From Bifidobacteriaceae bacterium UBA2724 (GTDB lineage: Bacteria > Actinomycetota > Actinomycetes > Actinomycetales > Bifidobacteriaceae), in contig DEKK01000016.1 in assembly GCA_002353815.1 (NCBI GenBank), positions 1,393 to 65,392 of the forward strand: 64,000 nucleotides of DNA, in the 5' to 3' direction. The notes under the pieces are model-generated. The model did no database searches and was not told the origin of the DNA. It was given only the letters and a program-made list of their open reading frames with translations. Below are positions 53,065 through 62,177 of the stretch, one piece after another (within the stretch, counting starts at the first letter, position 1; every line of letters starts with the position of its first letter). The position numbers were made by a program, and so were the translations under genes.

Positions 53065-55845
53065 CTATTCGTCACGTTCTGATGCGACATTATCAGCGTC
53101 TTGCGACGTAGACGGCGAATTTTCAGCATTGCCTTCAGTTCCTTCACCGGATGCAGACACCTGCGCGACTTCGACCGCCACGGCGGCGTTCGGGGACTCC
53201 GAGCCGTCGTCGTCGGAATTATCATCTTCGTTACGTGCGATGGAGATGATTTCGTCGCCGATGCCAGGCTTGGCGAGGGTGACGCCCTGGGTGTTGCGCC
53301 CCGTGCGGTTGATCTCGGAGACGTCGGAACGGATGACCTTGCCGGACTTCATGATGGCGAGGATCTGGTCACCGTCGTTGACGACGACGGCGCCCACGAT
53401 CGTGCCGCGTCCTTCGACGACGTTCATGGCCTTGACGCCGTAGCCATTGCGACCCTGCAGACGGTATTCGCTCAGGGCGGTGCGCTTGGCGTAGCCCTCG
53501 GACGTCACGACGAGCAGATCGGCGTCGGAATCGGCGGGGATGACGTCCATGCTCAGCAGCAGGTCGTCACCCGGATCGCCCTTGAACTTCATGCCCTGCA
53601 CGCCGCCGGTGCTGCGTCCCATCGGTCGCAGCGTGGCGTCGTCCGCAGAGAAGCGCACGGACATGCCCTTCTCGGACACCAGGATGATATTATCCTGTGC
53701 ATTGCACAGGGCGGCTCCAATCAGTTCGTCGGTGACCGGGACCTCGTTGCCGTCGTCGTCAGTGGTGGTCGCACCTTCGATCTGGGCGAGCCTGATGGCA
53801 ATCAGGCCTCCCTGGCGCGGCGAATCGTATTCCGCGAGCTTCGTCTTCTTGACCTTGCCGCTGCGGGTGGAGAGCACCAGGTACTGCGCGTCGTCGTAGC
53901 CATGAAGCGACAGCACCTGCTGGATTCTCTCGCCCATCTCCAGCTGGAGCAGGTTGGCGACGTGCTGGCCTTTGGAGTCGCGTCCGCCTTCCGGAACCTC
54001 GTAGGCCTTGAGGCGATACACGCGGCCCTTGTTGGTGAAGAACAGCAGCCAGTTGTGCGTGCTCGTGAGGAAGAAGTGGTCGACCACGTCGTCCTCGCGC
54101 AGCTTGGCACCCTTGATGCCCTTGCCGCCACGGTGCTGGGCGCGGTATTCATCCACCTTTGTGCGCTTGATATAGCCGCCGTGTGTGACGGTGACCACGA
54201 CGTTCTCGTCGGCGATGAGGTCTTCCATGTTGACCTCGCCCGAATACGGCAGGATGCGGGTGCGGCGGTCGTCGCCGTATTTCTCCACGATCTCGTCGAG
54301 CTCGTCGCCCACGATCTTGCGCTGGCGGTCTTTGCTGGCGAGGATGTCGTTGTAATCGGCGATCTTGCGCTGCAGTTCCTCATGCTCGTCGAGGATCTTC
54401 TGACGTTCGAGGGCTGCCAGGCGGCGCAGCTGCATGGCGAGGATGGCGTCGGCCTGCACCTCGTCCACGTCGAGCAGCTTCATAAGCCCGTCGCGCGCGT
54501 CCTCCACGGTCGGGGAACGGCGGATGAGCGCGATGACCTCGTCGATCATGTCGAGGGCCTTGAGATAGCCCTGCAGAATGTGATCGCGCTCCTCAGCCTC
54601 GCGCTTGAGGTAGCGAGTGCGCCTTTCGATGACGTCAAGCTGGTGGTCCACCCAGTGCTTGATGAACGCGTCGAGGCTCAGCGTGCGCGGCACTCCGTCG
54701 ACAAGCGCCAGCATGTTGGCGCCGAACGTCTGCTGCAGCTGCGTGTGCTTGTACAGATTGTTGAGGACGACCTTCGGCACGGCGTCGCGCTTGAGCACGA
54801 GCACCAGGCGCTGGCCGGTGCGGCCGGACGTCTCATCGCGCATGTCGGCGATGCCAGTGATCTTGCCTTCGCGCACGGCTTCGCGGATCGAAACGACTAG
54901 GCGGTCGGGGTTGACCTGGTACGGCAGCTCGGTGACGACCAGGCACATGCGGCCGCGGATCTCTTCGGTGTTCACGACGGCGCGCATGGTGATGAGACCA
55001 CGTCCCGTGCGGTATGCCTCCTCGATGCCCTTGTGGCCGAGAATCGTCGCTCCGGTGGGGAAGTCCGGGCCTTTGATGCGTTCGATGAGCGCGTTGAGCA
55101 GCTCCTCGCGCGTCGCCTCGGGGTGGTCGAGCGCCCAGTGCACGCCGTCTGCGACCTCGCGCATGTTGTGCGGAGGGATGTTCGTGGCCATGCCCACGGC
55201 GATGCCACTGGAACCGTTGACCAGCAGGTTCGGGAACCGGCTGGGCAGCACGACGGGCTCCTGCGTCTTGCCGTCATAGTTCGGCTGGAAGTCCACGGTG
55301 TCTTTGTCGATGTCGCGCACCATCTCCATGGCGAGCGGCGCCATGCGGCATTCCGTGTAACGCATTGCGGCCGCGGGGTCGTCGCCCGGCGAGCCGAAGT
55401 TGCCCTGGCCGTCCACGAGCAGGTAGCGCATGCTCCACGGCTGGGCCATGCGCACCAGTGTGTCGTAGATGGCGGCGTCGCCATGGGGGTGGTACTTACC
55501 CATGACGTCACCCACGACGCGCGAACACTTGTTGTAGCCGCGGTCGGGGCGGTATCCGCCGTCGTACATCGCGTAGATCACACGGCGGTGCACGGGCTTC
55601 ATGCCGTCGCGTACGTCGGGGAGCGCGCGTTCCACAATCACCGACAGTGCATACGCGAGGTAGGATTCGCGCATCTCTTGCTGCAGGTCAATCGGCTGCA
55701 CGCGCTGCCCCTTCATGAGGCCGTAGTCGGTGGTGTCGGCCTCCTGCGGGCTCAACGGCTCGGAGTTGTTGTCGAGCCCATTGAGCTGCTCTTCATTGTC
55801 TGGTTCTTCGCCGGATCCGTTGTTGGTGTTGTTGTCGTCTGCCAT
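53065..55845 (-). CDS. gyrA: DNA gyrase subunit A
   Basis: A 926-residue subunit that cuts and rejoins DNA to introduce negative supercoils. The catalytic tyrosine is Tyr163 in MRYTECRMAP. The quinolone-determining region reads HPHGDAAIYDTLVRMAQ, so the residue matching E. coli Ser83 is Ala124, while Asp87 is kept as Asp128. The C-terminal domain carries the GyrA beta-pinwheel, including the GyrA box QGRNGYG. A low-complexity acidic tail of about 75 residues follows. The start has AAGGAA upstream. It lies 307 bp after gyrB, an unusually wide gap for this pair. Confidence 0.97.
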   Translation of the reverse strand: MADDNNTNNGSGEEPDNEEQLNGLDNNSEPLSPQEADTTDYGLMKGQRVQPIDLQQEMRESYLAYALSVIVERALPDVRDGMKPVHRRVIYAMYDGGYRPDRGYNKCSRVVGDVMGKYHPHGDAAIYDTLVRMAQPWSMRYLLVDGQGNFGSPGDDPAAAMRYTECRMAPLAMEMVRDIDKDTVDFQPNYDGKTQEPVVLPSRFPNLLVNGSSGIAVGMATNIPPHNMREVADGVHWALDHPEATREELLNALIERIKGPDFPTGATILGHKGIEEAYRTGRGLITMRAVVNTEEIRGRMCLVVTELPYQVNPDRLVVSIREAVREGKITGIADMRDETSGRTGQRLVLVLKRDAVPKVVLNNLYKHTQLQQTFGANMLALVDGVPRTLSLDAFIKHWVDHQLDVIERRTRYLKREAEERDHILQGYLKALDMIDEVIALIRRSPTVEDARDGLMKLLDVDEVQADAILAMQLRRLAALERQKILDEHEELQRKIADYNDILASKDRQRKIVGDELDEIVEKYGDDRRTRILPYSGEVNMEDLIADENVVVTVTHGGYIKRTKVDEYRAQHRGGKGIKGAKLREDDVVDHFFLTSTHNWLLFFTNKGRVYRLKAYEVPEGGRDSKGQHVANLLQLEMGERIQQVLSLHGYDDAQYLVLSTRSGKVKKTKLAEYDSPRQGGLIAIRLAQIEGATTTDDDGNEVPVTDELIGAALCNAQDNIILVSEKGMSVRFSADDATLRPMGRSTGGVQGMKFKGDPGDDLLLSMDVIPADSDADLLVVTSEGYAKRTALSEYRLQGRNGYGVKAMNVVEGRGTIVGAVVVNDGDQILAIMKSGKVIRSDVSEINRTGRNTQGVTLAKPGIGDEIISIARNEDDNSDDDGSESPNAAVAVEVAQVSASGEGTEGNAENSPSTSQDADNVASERDE

Positions 55846-55987
55846 TGTGTGGATTCCTTATTGGTATTGTGCAATCCCGCGGTGTCGCTGCGATTAGGCG
55901 TTGGCGCGACTCGGGCGGTTTGCTTCACGACTGGTGTCTCGGTGCGGTGTGTCGCATGTGGTGCGCAGGGGTTCGGGGATGTCGATG

Positions 55988-56136
55988 TGTGGTCAGACCA
56001 CATTGTCGTCATTCGTCGCCTGGCCGCCACCGTCCGTTCTCCGCCGAAAGCGGAAAGATGAGGCGGCACGGTCGGCAACGTCGTTTTTCTGTTGTGCTGT
56101 TACTTTGTGGTCGAACTACATTGTGGTCTGACTACA
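55988..56136. promoter_or_regulatory. Three 15-bp dyad elements in the gyrB-gyrA gap
   Basis: TGTGGTC-A-GACCACA is a perfect palindrome at 55988-56002. Two related copies lie side by side: TGTGGTCGAACTACA (56106-56120) and TGTGGTCTGACTACA (56122-56136), the last two being 16 bp apart. All three fit the pattern T-N-GT-N3-AC-N-A used by FadR-subgroup GntR regulators, which is an analogy, not an assignment. No regulator gene is next to them. They may control gyrA or a lost transcript in the 307-bp gap. Confidence 0.45.
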
Positions 56137-56152
56137 TTCACATCCGAACCCG

Positions 56153-58270
56153 TCAGGCGTCGATAAACCGGGCGTCGTGCGCGTTGCGCTGGATGAACAG
56201 TCGCCTCGGCTCCACATCGTCGCCCATGAGCATCGAGAAGGTCTCGTCGGCCTGTGCGGCGTCTTCGATGTGGATCTGCTTGAGGATTCGGTGTTCGGGG
56301 TCCATGGTCGTCTCCCACAGCTCCTGATAGGTCATCTCACCCAGGCCCTTGTAGCGCTGGATTCCTTCGCCCTTCGGCAGCTGCTTGCCGGCGGCCTTGC
56401 CCTCTTTGAGCACGCGGTCGCGCTCGGCGTCGGTGTACACGAAATCATGCGGACCCTTCGTCCACTTGATGCGGTACAGCGGCGGCATGGCCACATACAC
56501 ATACCCGGCATAGATCATGGGGCGCATGTAGCGGAAGAACAGCGTAAGGTTCAGCGTGGCGATATGCGCACCGTCCACATCGGCATCGGCCATGATGATG
56601 ATCTTGTGGTACCGCACCTTGCTGACGTCGAAATTCTCGCCGTATCCGCCGCCGATGGCGGTGATGAGCGATTCGATGGTGTCGGACTTCATCATGCGGT
56701 CAAGCGATGCGCGCTCCGTGTTGAGAATCTTGCCTCGCAGCGGCAGGATCGCCTGCGTGATGGGGTTGCGGCCCTGAATGGCGGAGCCACCTGCCGAATC
56801 GCCCTCGACGATGAACAGCTCGCACTCGGAAGGATCGTTGGACTGGCAGTCCTTGAGCTTGTCGGGCATGCCGGCGGATTCGAAAATCGACTTGCGCCGC
56901 GTCGATTCGCGAGCCTTCTTGGCCGCGATGCGGGCGCGCGACGCCTCCATGCCCTTCATGACGATGGCCTTGGCCTCGTTGGGGTGCGCATCGAACCAGT
57001 CGTTGAGCTTCTCGTTCATGACGCGCTGCACGAAGGTCTTGGCTTCGGGGTTGCCGAGCTTCGTCTTGGTCTGGCCTTCGAACTGCGGGTTCGTGAGCTT
57101 GACCGACACGACCGCCACGAGCCCTTCGCGCACGTCGTCGCCCGACAGGTTCTCGTCCTTGTCTTTCAGGATTCCCTTGTCGCGCGCGTAGCGGTTGATG
57201 AGCGTGGTCAGCGCGGCGCGGAAGCCCTCTTCATGGCTGCCGCCCTCGGTGGTGGTGATGGTGTTGGCGAAGGTATACACGGATTCCGAATACGCCGTGG
57301 TCCACTGAAGGGCGATCTCCGCGGAGATGCCGAGATTCAGGTCTTCGGCGGCGAAATCGATGATGTCTTCTTCCACAGGCGTGGTGTGTTTCGCCTTGAC
57401 GAGGTACTCCACGTAGTCGCGGATGCCGTTGTCGTATTTGTACGTCGCGCTCTGGTGCAGCTCCTCGACCGCATTGTCGCCGTCGCCGGCAACCTCATCG
57501 CCGGCCTCGTCGACGTGACGCATGTCGGTGAGGCTGATCTTGAGCCCCTTGTTGAGGAACGCCATCTGCTGGAAGCGGCTGCGCAAGGTCTCGAAGTCAT
57601 ACACCGTGGTTTCGAAAATCGCGGGGTCCGCCCAGAAGGTCACCGAGGTACCGGTGGATTCGCCTTCTGCCATGGGCTCGCCCTTGGCCAGCGGTGCCAC
57701 GGGCTTCTGGTTCACGTAATCCTGCGTCCAGTGATATCCCTGGCGGCGAACTTCAATGTGCATGCGTGTCGACAATGCGTTGACCACGGAGATACCCACG
57801 CCGTGCAGACCGCCGGAGACGGCATAGCCGCCACCGCCGAACTTGCCGCCGGCATGGAGCTTGGTCATCACGACCTCGACGCCGGACTTGTTTTCGCCAG
57901 GCACGTTGTCGACGGGGATTCCTCGTCCGTCATCGACGACGCAGATGCCGTTGTCGGGCAGAATCGTGACCTCGATGTGGGTCGCGTAGCCTGCAAGGGC
58001 CTCGTCGACCGAATTGTCGACAATCTCGTAAACAAGATGATGCAGACCACGCGGACCTGTGGAACCGATGTACATGCCAGGACGCACGCGCACCGCCTCA
58101 AGGCCTTCGAGGACCTTCAGATCGGACGCATCATAATGCTTCGGCGCAAGTGAGTCGTCGAGCTGTTCATCCTGCAGATCGTCCTGCCGGATGTCCTGCT
58201 CAGACTCCGCCGCATTGAGCTGGGCATCATGGGAGGTGTCATCGGGCTGCTCGTTGATGGAATCGGCCAC
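56153..58270 (-). CDS. gyrB: DNA gyrase subunit B
   Basis: A 705-residue ATPase subunit. GHKL motifs: EIVDNSVDEAL and DDGRGIPVD. The TOPRIM part has EGDSAGGSA and DADVDGAHI, and the C-terminus QRYKGLGEMTYQELWETT. A TTG at 58273 opens the frame, but the GTG at 58270 has better spacing from AAAGGAAG. The first ~45 residues are an acidic, poorly conserved extension. It lies between DUF721 and gyrA in the usual actinobacterial order. Confidence 0.97.
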   Translation of the reverse strand: MADSINEQPDDTSHDAQLNAAESEQDIRQDDLQDEQLDDSLAPKHYDASDLKVLEGLEAVRVRPGMYIGSTGPRGLHHLVYEIVDNSVDEALAGYATHIEVTILPDNGICVVDDGRGIPVDNVPGENKSGVEVVMTKLHAGGKFGGGGYAVSGGLHGVGISVVNALSTRMHIEVRRQGYHWTQDYVNQKPVAPLAKGEPMAEGESTGTSVTFWADPAIFETTVYDFETLRSRFQQMAFLNKGLKISLTDMRHVDEAGDEVAGDGDNAVEELHQSATYKYDNGIRDYVEYLVKAKHTTPVEEDIIDFAAEDLNLGISAEIALQWTTAYSESVYTFANTITTTEGGSHEEGFRAALTTLINRYARDKGILKDKDENLSGDDVREGLVAVVSVKLTNPQFEGQTKTKLGNPEAKTFVQRVMNEKLNDWFDAHPNEAKAIVMKGMEASRARIAAKKARESTRRKSIFESAGMPDKLKDCQSNDPSECELFIVEGDSAGGSAIQGRNPITQAILPLRGKILNTERASLDRMMKSDTIESLITAIGGGYGENFDVSKVRYHKIIIMADADVDGAHIATLNLTLFFRYMRPMIYAGYVYVAMPPLYRIKWTKGPHDFVYTDAERDRVLKEGKAAGKQLPKGEGIQRYKGLGEMTYQELWETTMDPEHRILKQIHIEDAAQADETFSMLMGDDVEPRRLFIQRNAHDARFIDA

Positions 58271-58423
58271 CAAAACTTCCTTTCTTGCAAAACGGCGCTA
58301 AAAATCCAACGTTATCGTCGCCGTCTCATACGCAATCATGCCCTAGAAGCCACAAAAACGGCCTTCTAAGGCACGCACACATATCCATAGGTAATCCTAC
58401 TAGGGACCCGGGACCCTCGGGGC

Positions 58424-58966
58424 TTAGAAATAGGTGTCTCGCACGCCACGGCCTTTGACATCCCATTTTCCGCGACGGAACGAATAGTCGTTGGCGGCGG
58501 TCACTTTGATGTCATTGATTTTCAGGCCTTCCACACGGTCATTGATTGTTTTTACGAGACGCGGAACCATGAATTTGAGCTGCTCTCGCCAGGTCGTGCT
58601 GCGCGGCCTGATCGTGAGCACGCCATCTTCGAGGGAAACCGGCGTGCAATTATGTGCAATTCCTTCACCAACGACATCCGCCCAATGGTTGGTGAGCTGC
58701 GCCAGTGCGATGCCGCGGCGCCAGACCGGGTCCTTCATCTGCAGCGCGATCTGGAACGACAGCGGCTTGGGGTCGCGATGGGGCTTGCCGAAGTTCTCGC
58801 GCGCGATGCGACGGCGTTCACGGTCGGAAATAGCCAGGTCCGGGCAATACAGGTTGAAGATTTTCTCGGCGAGCGTCGAGGGATTGAACCTGAGCGCTTC
58901 CGCGATGGGCTTGCCGGGCACGCCACCGCTGTTGTCGCCACTGTTGCTGTCACCACTGCGCCGCAT
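58424..58966 (-). CDS. DUF721 (DciA-like) domain protein
   Basis: A 180-residue protein between recF and gyrB. The DUF721 domain (about 83-165) shows WADVVGEGIAHNCTPVSLED and LTIRPRSTTWREQLKFM. DUF721 members include DciA, the ancestral loader of the DnaB replicative helicase in bacteria lacking DnaC, so a helicase-loading role is plausible. The ATG overlaps recF by 17 bp, pointing to translational coupling. The start region is Gly/Ser/Asn-rich and weakly supported. Confidence 0.9.
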   Translation of the reverse strand: MRRSGDSNSGDNSGGVPGKPIAEALRFNPSTLAEKIFNLYCPDLAISDRERRRIARENFGKPHRDPKPLSFQIALQMKDPVWRRGIALAQLTNHWADVVGEGIAHNCTPVSLEDGVLTIRPRSTTWREQLKFMVPRLVKTINDRVEGLKINDIKVTAANDYSFRRGKWDVKGRGVRDTYF

Positions 58967-60134
58967 CGGAATCCTCCTTGACCTGGCGCACGTCGATCAT
59001 CGTGGCCTCGATTCCCTGCGGCACGTCGCTTTCCGCGGCCACGGTGATGATCACCTGCTCCTGGCGTGATGCGAAATCGACGATCTGTTTCCGTCTGGTC
59101 GCATCCAGCTGCGAAAACACATCGTCGAGGATGAGAATCGGCGGATTGTCGGAGCCAAGCGTCTTGAAAAGCGCCATCTTGAGAGCAAGCGCCATGGTCC
59201 ACATCTCGCCGTTGCTGGCGTATTCCCTGGCGGGCATGCCATCGAGCAGGAACACCACATCGTCTTTGTGGGGACCTATCAGGTTGCGCCCCTGTGCCAG
59301 CTCGCCATCGAAAATCCGCTGAAAATGCTGGCTGATGCCCAGCCGCACGTCGTCAACGGGCTGCGCGTCTCCGGACTGGAAGGCAATGTCGCCCAACTCG
59401 GCCGCCATGTCCGCGAATCCCGGTTTGTAGACCAGTGTCGCCGTGCTGCCGTCATGCGCCAGATCGGCATAGATCGAGCTGAAATCCGCCGACAGTCTCT
59501 CGCAGATGCTTGCCCTGTCGTGCGTCAGCTTCATGCCCAAGTCGCAGAAACTCGATGTCCACACATCCAACTCGCCGAAGAACTGCGAGATGTCGCCGCC
59601 CTCCATGCGCATCTGCCCCATGCGTTTGAGCAACGCCGCGCGCTGCTTGGCCACATGCCCGAATTTCTGCATGGTGTCGTAATAGTCGAAAACGAGCTGC
59701 GAGCCCGCGGAATCCAAGAAGTCCCGGCGCCGCGACGGATCCATGGAGACGAGCAGCTGGTCGTCCGGTGCAAAGACGACGGTGCGCACTTTGCCCACGA
59801 TGTCGCGCAAATACACGCTTTTGTCGCTGTTGATACGGCCACGGTTGGCCCCTTTCACGGGAATCGTCGCCGTGAACGTGGTAGTGCGGCCCTCAAATGT
59901 CGCGGCGTTCACCACGTTCGCCCGGACCACGGCCGATGTCTCGCCGCGTTCGACAAGCGGCATCGACGAGCTCACTCGGTGCGAGGTTCCGGTGGCCAGA
60001 AATTCAATCGCCTCCACGATGTTCGTTTTTCCCAACCCATTGCGCCCGTACAGGACATTGATGCCCGGTGTGAAATCGACGAGGCAATGCCTCCACGAAC
60101 GGAAGTGGTCGAGAACCACGCGTGTCACATGCAT
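58950..60134 (-). CDS. recF: DNA replication and repair protein RecF
   Basis: A 394-residue SMC-like ATPase that helps load RecA at gaps. Walker A: YGRNGLGKTNIVEAI (about residues 33-47). Signature region near residue 290 (ASNGEMWTMALALKMALFK) and Walker B ILILDDVFSQLDATRRKQI (about 333-351). Full length. It starts 18 bp after dnaN and its end overlaps DUF721, giving a tight dnaN-recF-DUF721 unit. Confidence 0.97.
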   Translation of the reverse strand: MHVTRVVLDHFRSWRHCLVDFTPGINVLYGRNGLGKTNIVEAIEFLATGTSHRVSSSMPLVERGETSAVVRANVVNAATFEGRTTTFTATIPVKGANRGRINSDKSVYLRDIVGKVRTVVFAPDDQLLVSMDPSRRRDFLDSAGSQLVFDYYDTMQKFGHVAKQRAALLKRMGQMRMEGGDISQFFGELDVWTSSFCDLGMKLTHDRASICERLSADFSSIYADLAHDGSTATLVYKPGFADMAAELGDIAFQSGDAQPVDDVRLGISQHFQRIFDGELAQGRNLIGPHKDDVVFLLDGMPAREYASNGEMWTMALALKMALFKTLGSDNPPILILDDVFSQLDATRRKQIVDFASRQEQVIITVAAESDVPQGIEATMIDVRQVKEDSDAAQW

Positions 60135-60152
60135 AGATTCGATGCGCCGCCG

Positions 60153-61295
60153 TCAGTCGCTGAAGTGCACGGTCGCGAGCATGTAGCGGAAGTCGGTGGA
60201 CTCATCGGAGTCGGCTTCCTGCTGTCCGTTGATCTCGACGATCTTGCGCGAGACGTCCTTGCGCGGGGCGTCCACCATCTTGATCCGCACATACGGCTCA
60301 TCGATGGCCTTGAACCCTTCGACAAGATTCGAGGGGTTGAACGCCACGGCCAGGTCCTCGCCGTCGTAGTCGACGGGGATGGTTTCGGACGCCTGGGACT
60401 CGTCGGCCGCCCCGGCATACAGCGTCAGGCCGTCGTGCGCGAAGCTGAAGCGCACCATGGATTTGTGATCGGACACCAATGAGACACGCTGGAGCGCGCC
60501 GAGCACGTCGTTGCGGTTGAGCACGGCCTGATACGGATATTCCTTGGGGAACATCGAACCGACGTTCGGGAATTCGCTCGACATCAGCTGCATGGTCGAC
60601 ACACGGCCGGCGTTCTCAACGGCCAGCAGCTTGGGGTCATCGGGGTCGAAGCTCAGCGTGACGTTCTGCGTGGTGTCGATGGTCCGCGCCACATCGCTGA
60701 GCAGCGAGCCGCGCACCAGGATCGAGGTGGCGATGTCCGGATTCACTGGGGTCCACGAGAACGTCACCTGGGACACGCGGAAGCTGTCGGTGGACGACAT
60801 GGTGACCTTGTTGCCGTTGAATTCCATGAGGATGGCCGTGAGGATCGGACGGTTCGTGTTCTTCGCCACAGAGACCGAAGCCTGGGCGATGGCATGGGCA
60901 AGCGTCTCGCCATCGACCTGACCAATGGATTCTGGGATTTCCGGCATGGAAGGGTAGTCGGATTCCGGCATGAGCTGCAGCACGAACTTGGACTTGCCGC
61001 TTCTGATGATGAGGCGCGATCCCTCGGTCACCAAAGTCGTTTTCTCAGCAGGCAGGTTCTTGGCGATGTCCGCGAGAAGCTTGCCCAGCACAATGATGGT
61101 GCCCGCTTCCTCTATGGAAGCCTCGATATGGTGACGTGCGGTCACTTCGTAATTGAACACCGAGAGATTGAGGATTCCATCGGCTGCATCAAGCTTTACG
61201 CCGGCAAGGATCGGCGCTGCCGGGCGCGGCGAAATGATGTGGGTAGTCCAATTCACGGCATTGGCGAAATCCTGGGAATTGACTTCAAGCTTCAC
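60153..61295 (-). CDS. dnaN: DNA polymerase III sliding clamp (beta subunit)
   Basis: A 380-residue ring-forming clamp. The N-terminus MKLEVNSQDFANAVNWTTHI and motifs such as SSTDSFRVSQV, LLSDVARTIDTTQNV-type and the C-terminal RYMLATVHFSD are typical. Start is a GTG with AGAGGAAG upstream. The usual C-terminal MP(V/M)R is replaced here by ATVHFSD, a little unusual. The preceding 880 bp to dnaA is the origin of replication. Confidence 0.96.
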   Translation of the reverse strand: MKLEVNSQDFANAVNWTTHIISPRPAAPILAGVKLDAADGILNLSVFNYEVTARHHIEASIEEAGTIIVLGKLLADIAKNLPAEKTTLVTEGSRLIIRSGKSKFVLQLMPESDYPSMPEIPESIGQVDGETLAHAIAQASVSVAKNTNRPILTAILMEFNGNKVTMSSTDSFRVSQVTFSWTPVNPDIATSILVRGSLLSDVARTIDTTQNVTLSFDPDDPKLLAVENAGRVSTMQLMSSEFPNVGSMFPKEYPYQAVLNRNDVLGALQRVSLVSDHKSMVRFSFAHDGLTLYAGAADESQASETIPVDYDGEDLAVAFNPSNLVEGFKAIDEPYVRIKMVDAPRKDVSRKIVEINGQQEADSDESTDFRYMLATVHFSD

Positions 61296-61499
61296 GGTAT
61301 CGGCTTCCTCTTCGAACGTCTGTTTCTGGTCTTCATTCTACAGAACGGTTGATCGGCTTGTTCGCTCTCAGCATTATGCCGGCTGATTCATTGACAGAGT
61401 GAGGCTCACAGGGCGAAGCAGTCAAAGAGCATCGGGGGAGAAGAGAAAGAGCAACGGGAAAGACGTTTAGTAAACACCGCCTGCAGATTCTCAATAAGG

Positions 61500-61870
61500 A
61501 ATCCTAAGCCAACAAAATCTATATGCAACACATTGCATATTTATGCAAGTGGTAGACATGCAACCTCTGCGTGAATAACATTACTACTCTCTTTACATGT
61601 CATTAGATGTAGTAATAGTGCCTGTGGATTTGTCGATAACTCTGTTGATGCTTCGGTTTCAAGCCGCGTCGCGCGATCCCCTCCTTGTGGAAACGATGTG
61701 GATAACCTGTTGACAAAACAAGCACTTATCCACACGATTTTTAAGCTTCGAAACTGTCCTCATTTTCCAACGATTTATCGACATTCTATACACGGATTAT
61801 CCACCGAAAAAAGACTGTTATTCACGGGCTTAGCCCATATCTGTGGAAAACGATGTGGATAACTCTGGGG
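61500..61870. other. oriC: Origin of replication oriC (dnaA-dnaN intergenic region)
   Basis: Perfect DnaA boxes at 61697-61705 (minus), 61726-61734 (plus) and 61854-61862 (minus). Sites with one or two mismatches: 61623-61631, 61631-61639, 61686-61694, 61797-61805, 61818-61826 and 61842-61850. The two pairs TGTGGAAAC/TGTGGATAA and TGTGGAAAA/TGTGGATAA form a near-direct repeat 156 bp apart. To the left is an AT-rich part with dyads (see repeat entry), a likely unwinding element. The setting between dnaA and dnaN is the classic oriC site of actinobacteria. Confidence 0.88.
61522..61616. repeat. Dyad and ATGCAA repeats in the AT-rich part of oriC
   Basis: TATGCAA-CACA-TTGCATA (61522-61539) is a perfect inverted repeat. 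TATGCAA recurs at 61542-61548 and ATGCAA at 61558-61563. A second inverted repeat, ATTACTAC (61580-61587) with GTAGTAAT (61609-61616), encloses TACAT..ATGTA (61594-61598, 61607-61611). These are beside, not within, the DnaA boxes. Confidence 0.6.
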
Positions 61871-62177
61871 ACTTTTTGCCTTCTTTCGCCCCTTGGTAGT
61901 CTCTTGTGGGAGATTTTGGACGCTCGCGTGACGATACTGACCGGAGCGCTGCGCCTTCCGCACAAGAAACTCATCCGCACCTTGCAAAACGGTGGCATGT
62001 CTGCATATTCGGGATTTTTGATGCAATACCGCGGCGGCGTCAGGTTCCATCAATCGACTAATCCGCCGCCATGTTCTGATCACCGGAACCCTTCGTTGAC
62101 CACTGGCGAAGCGCTTGCCGGCGTTGCCCTCGGCTTCCTTGCCCTTTTGTGCCTGTTTGTGCCGGCCGCAGTCCGAT
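61871..62177. other. 3' flank between oriC and the dnaA stop codon
   Basis: A 307-bp stretch after dnaA. I see no gene and no clear hairpin terminator with a T-tract; open frames here are shadows or short and unlike any family. It may be part of the extended origin. Confidence 0.35.

Noticed and set aside
56177..58153. 658-codon plus-strand frame opposite gyrB
   Set aside because: Gyrase B is certain on the other strand and this frame lacks any start context or motif.
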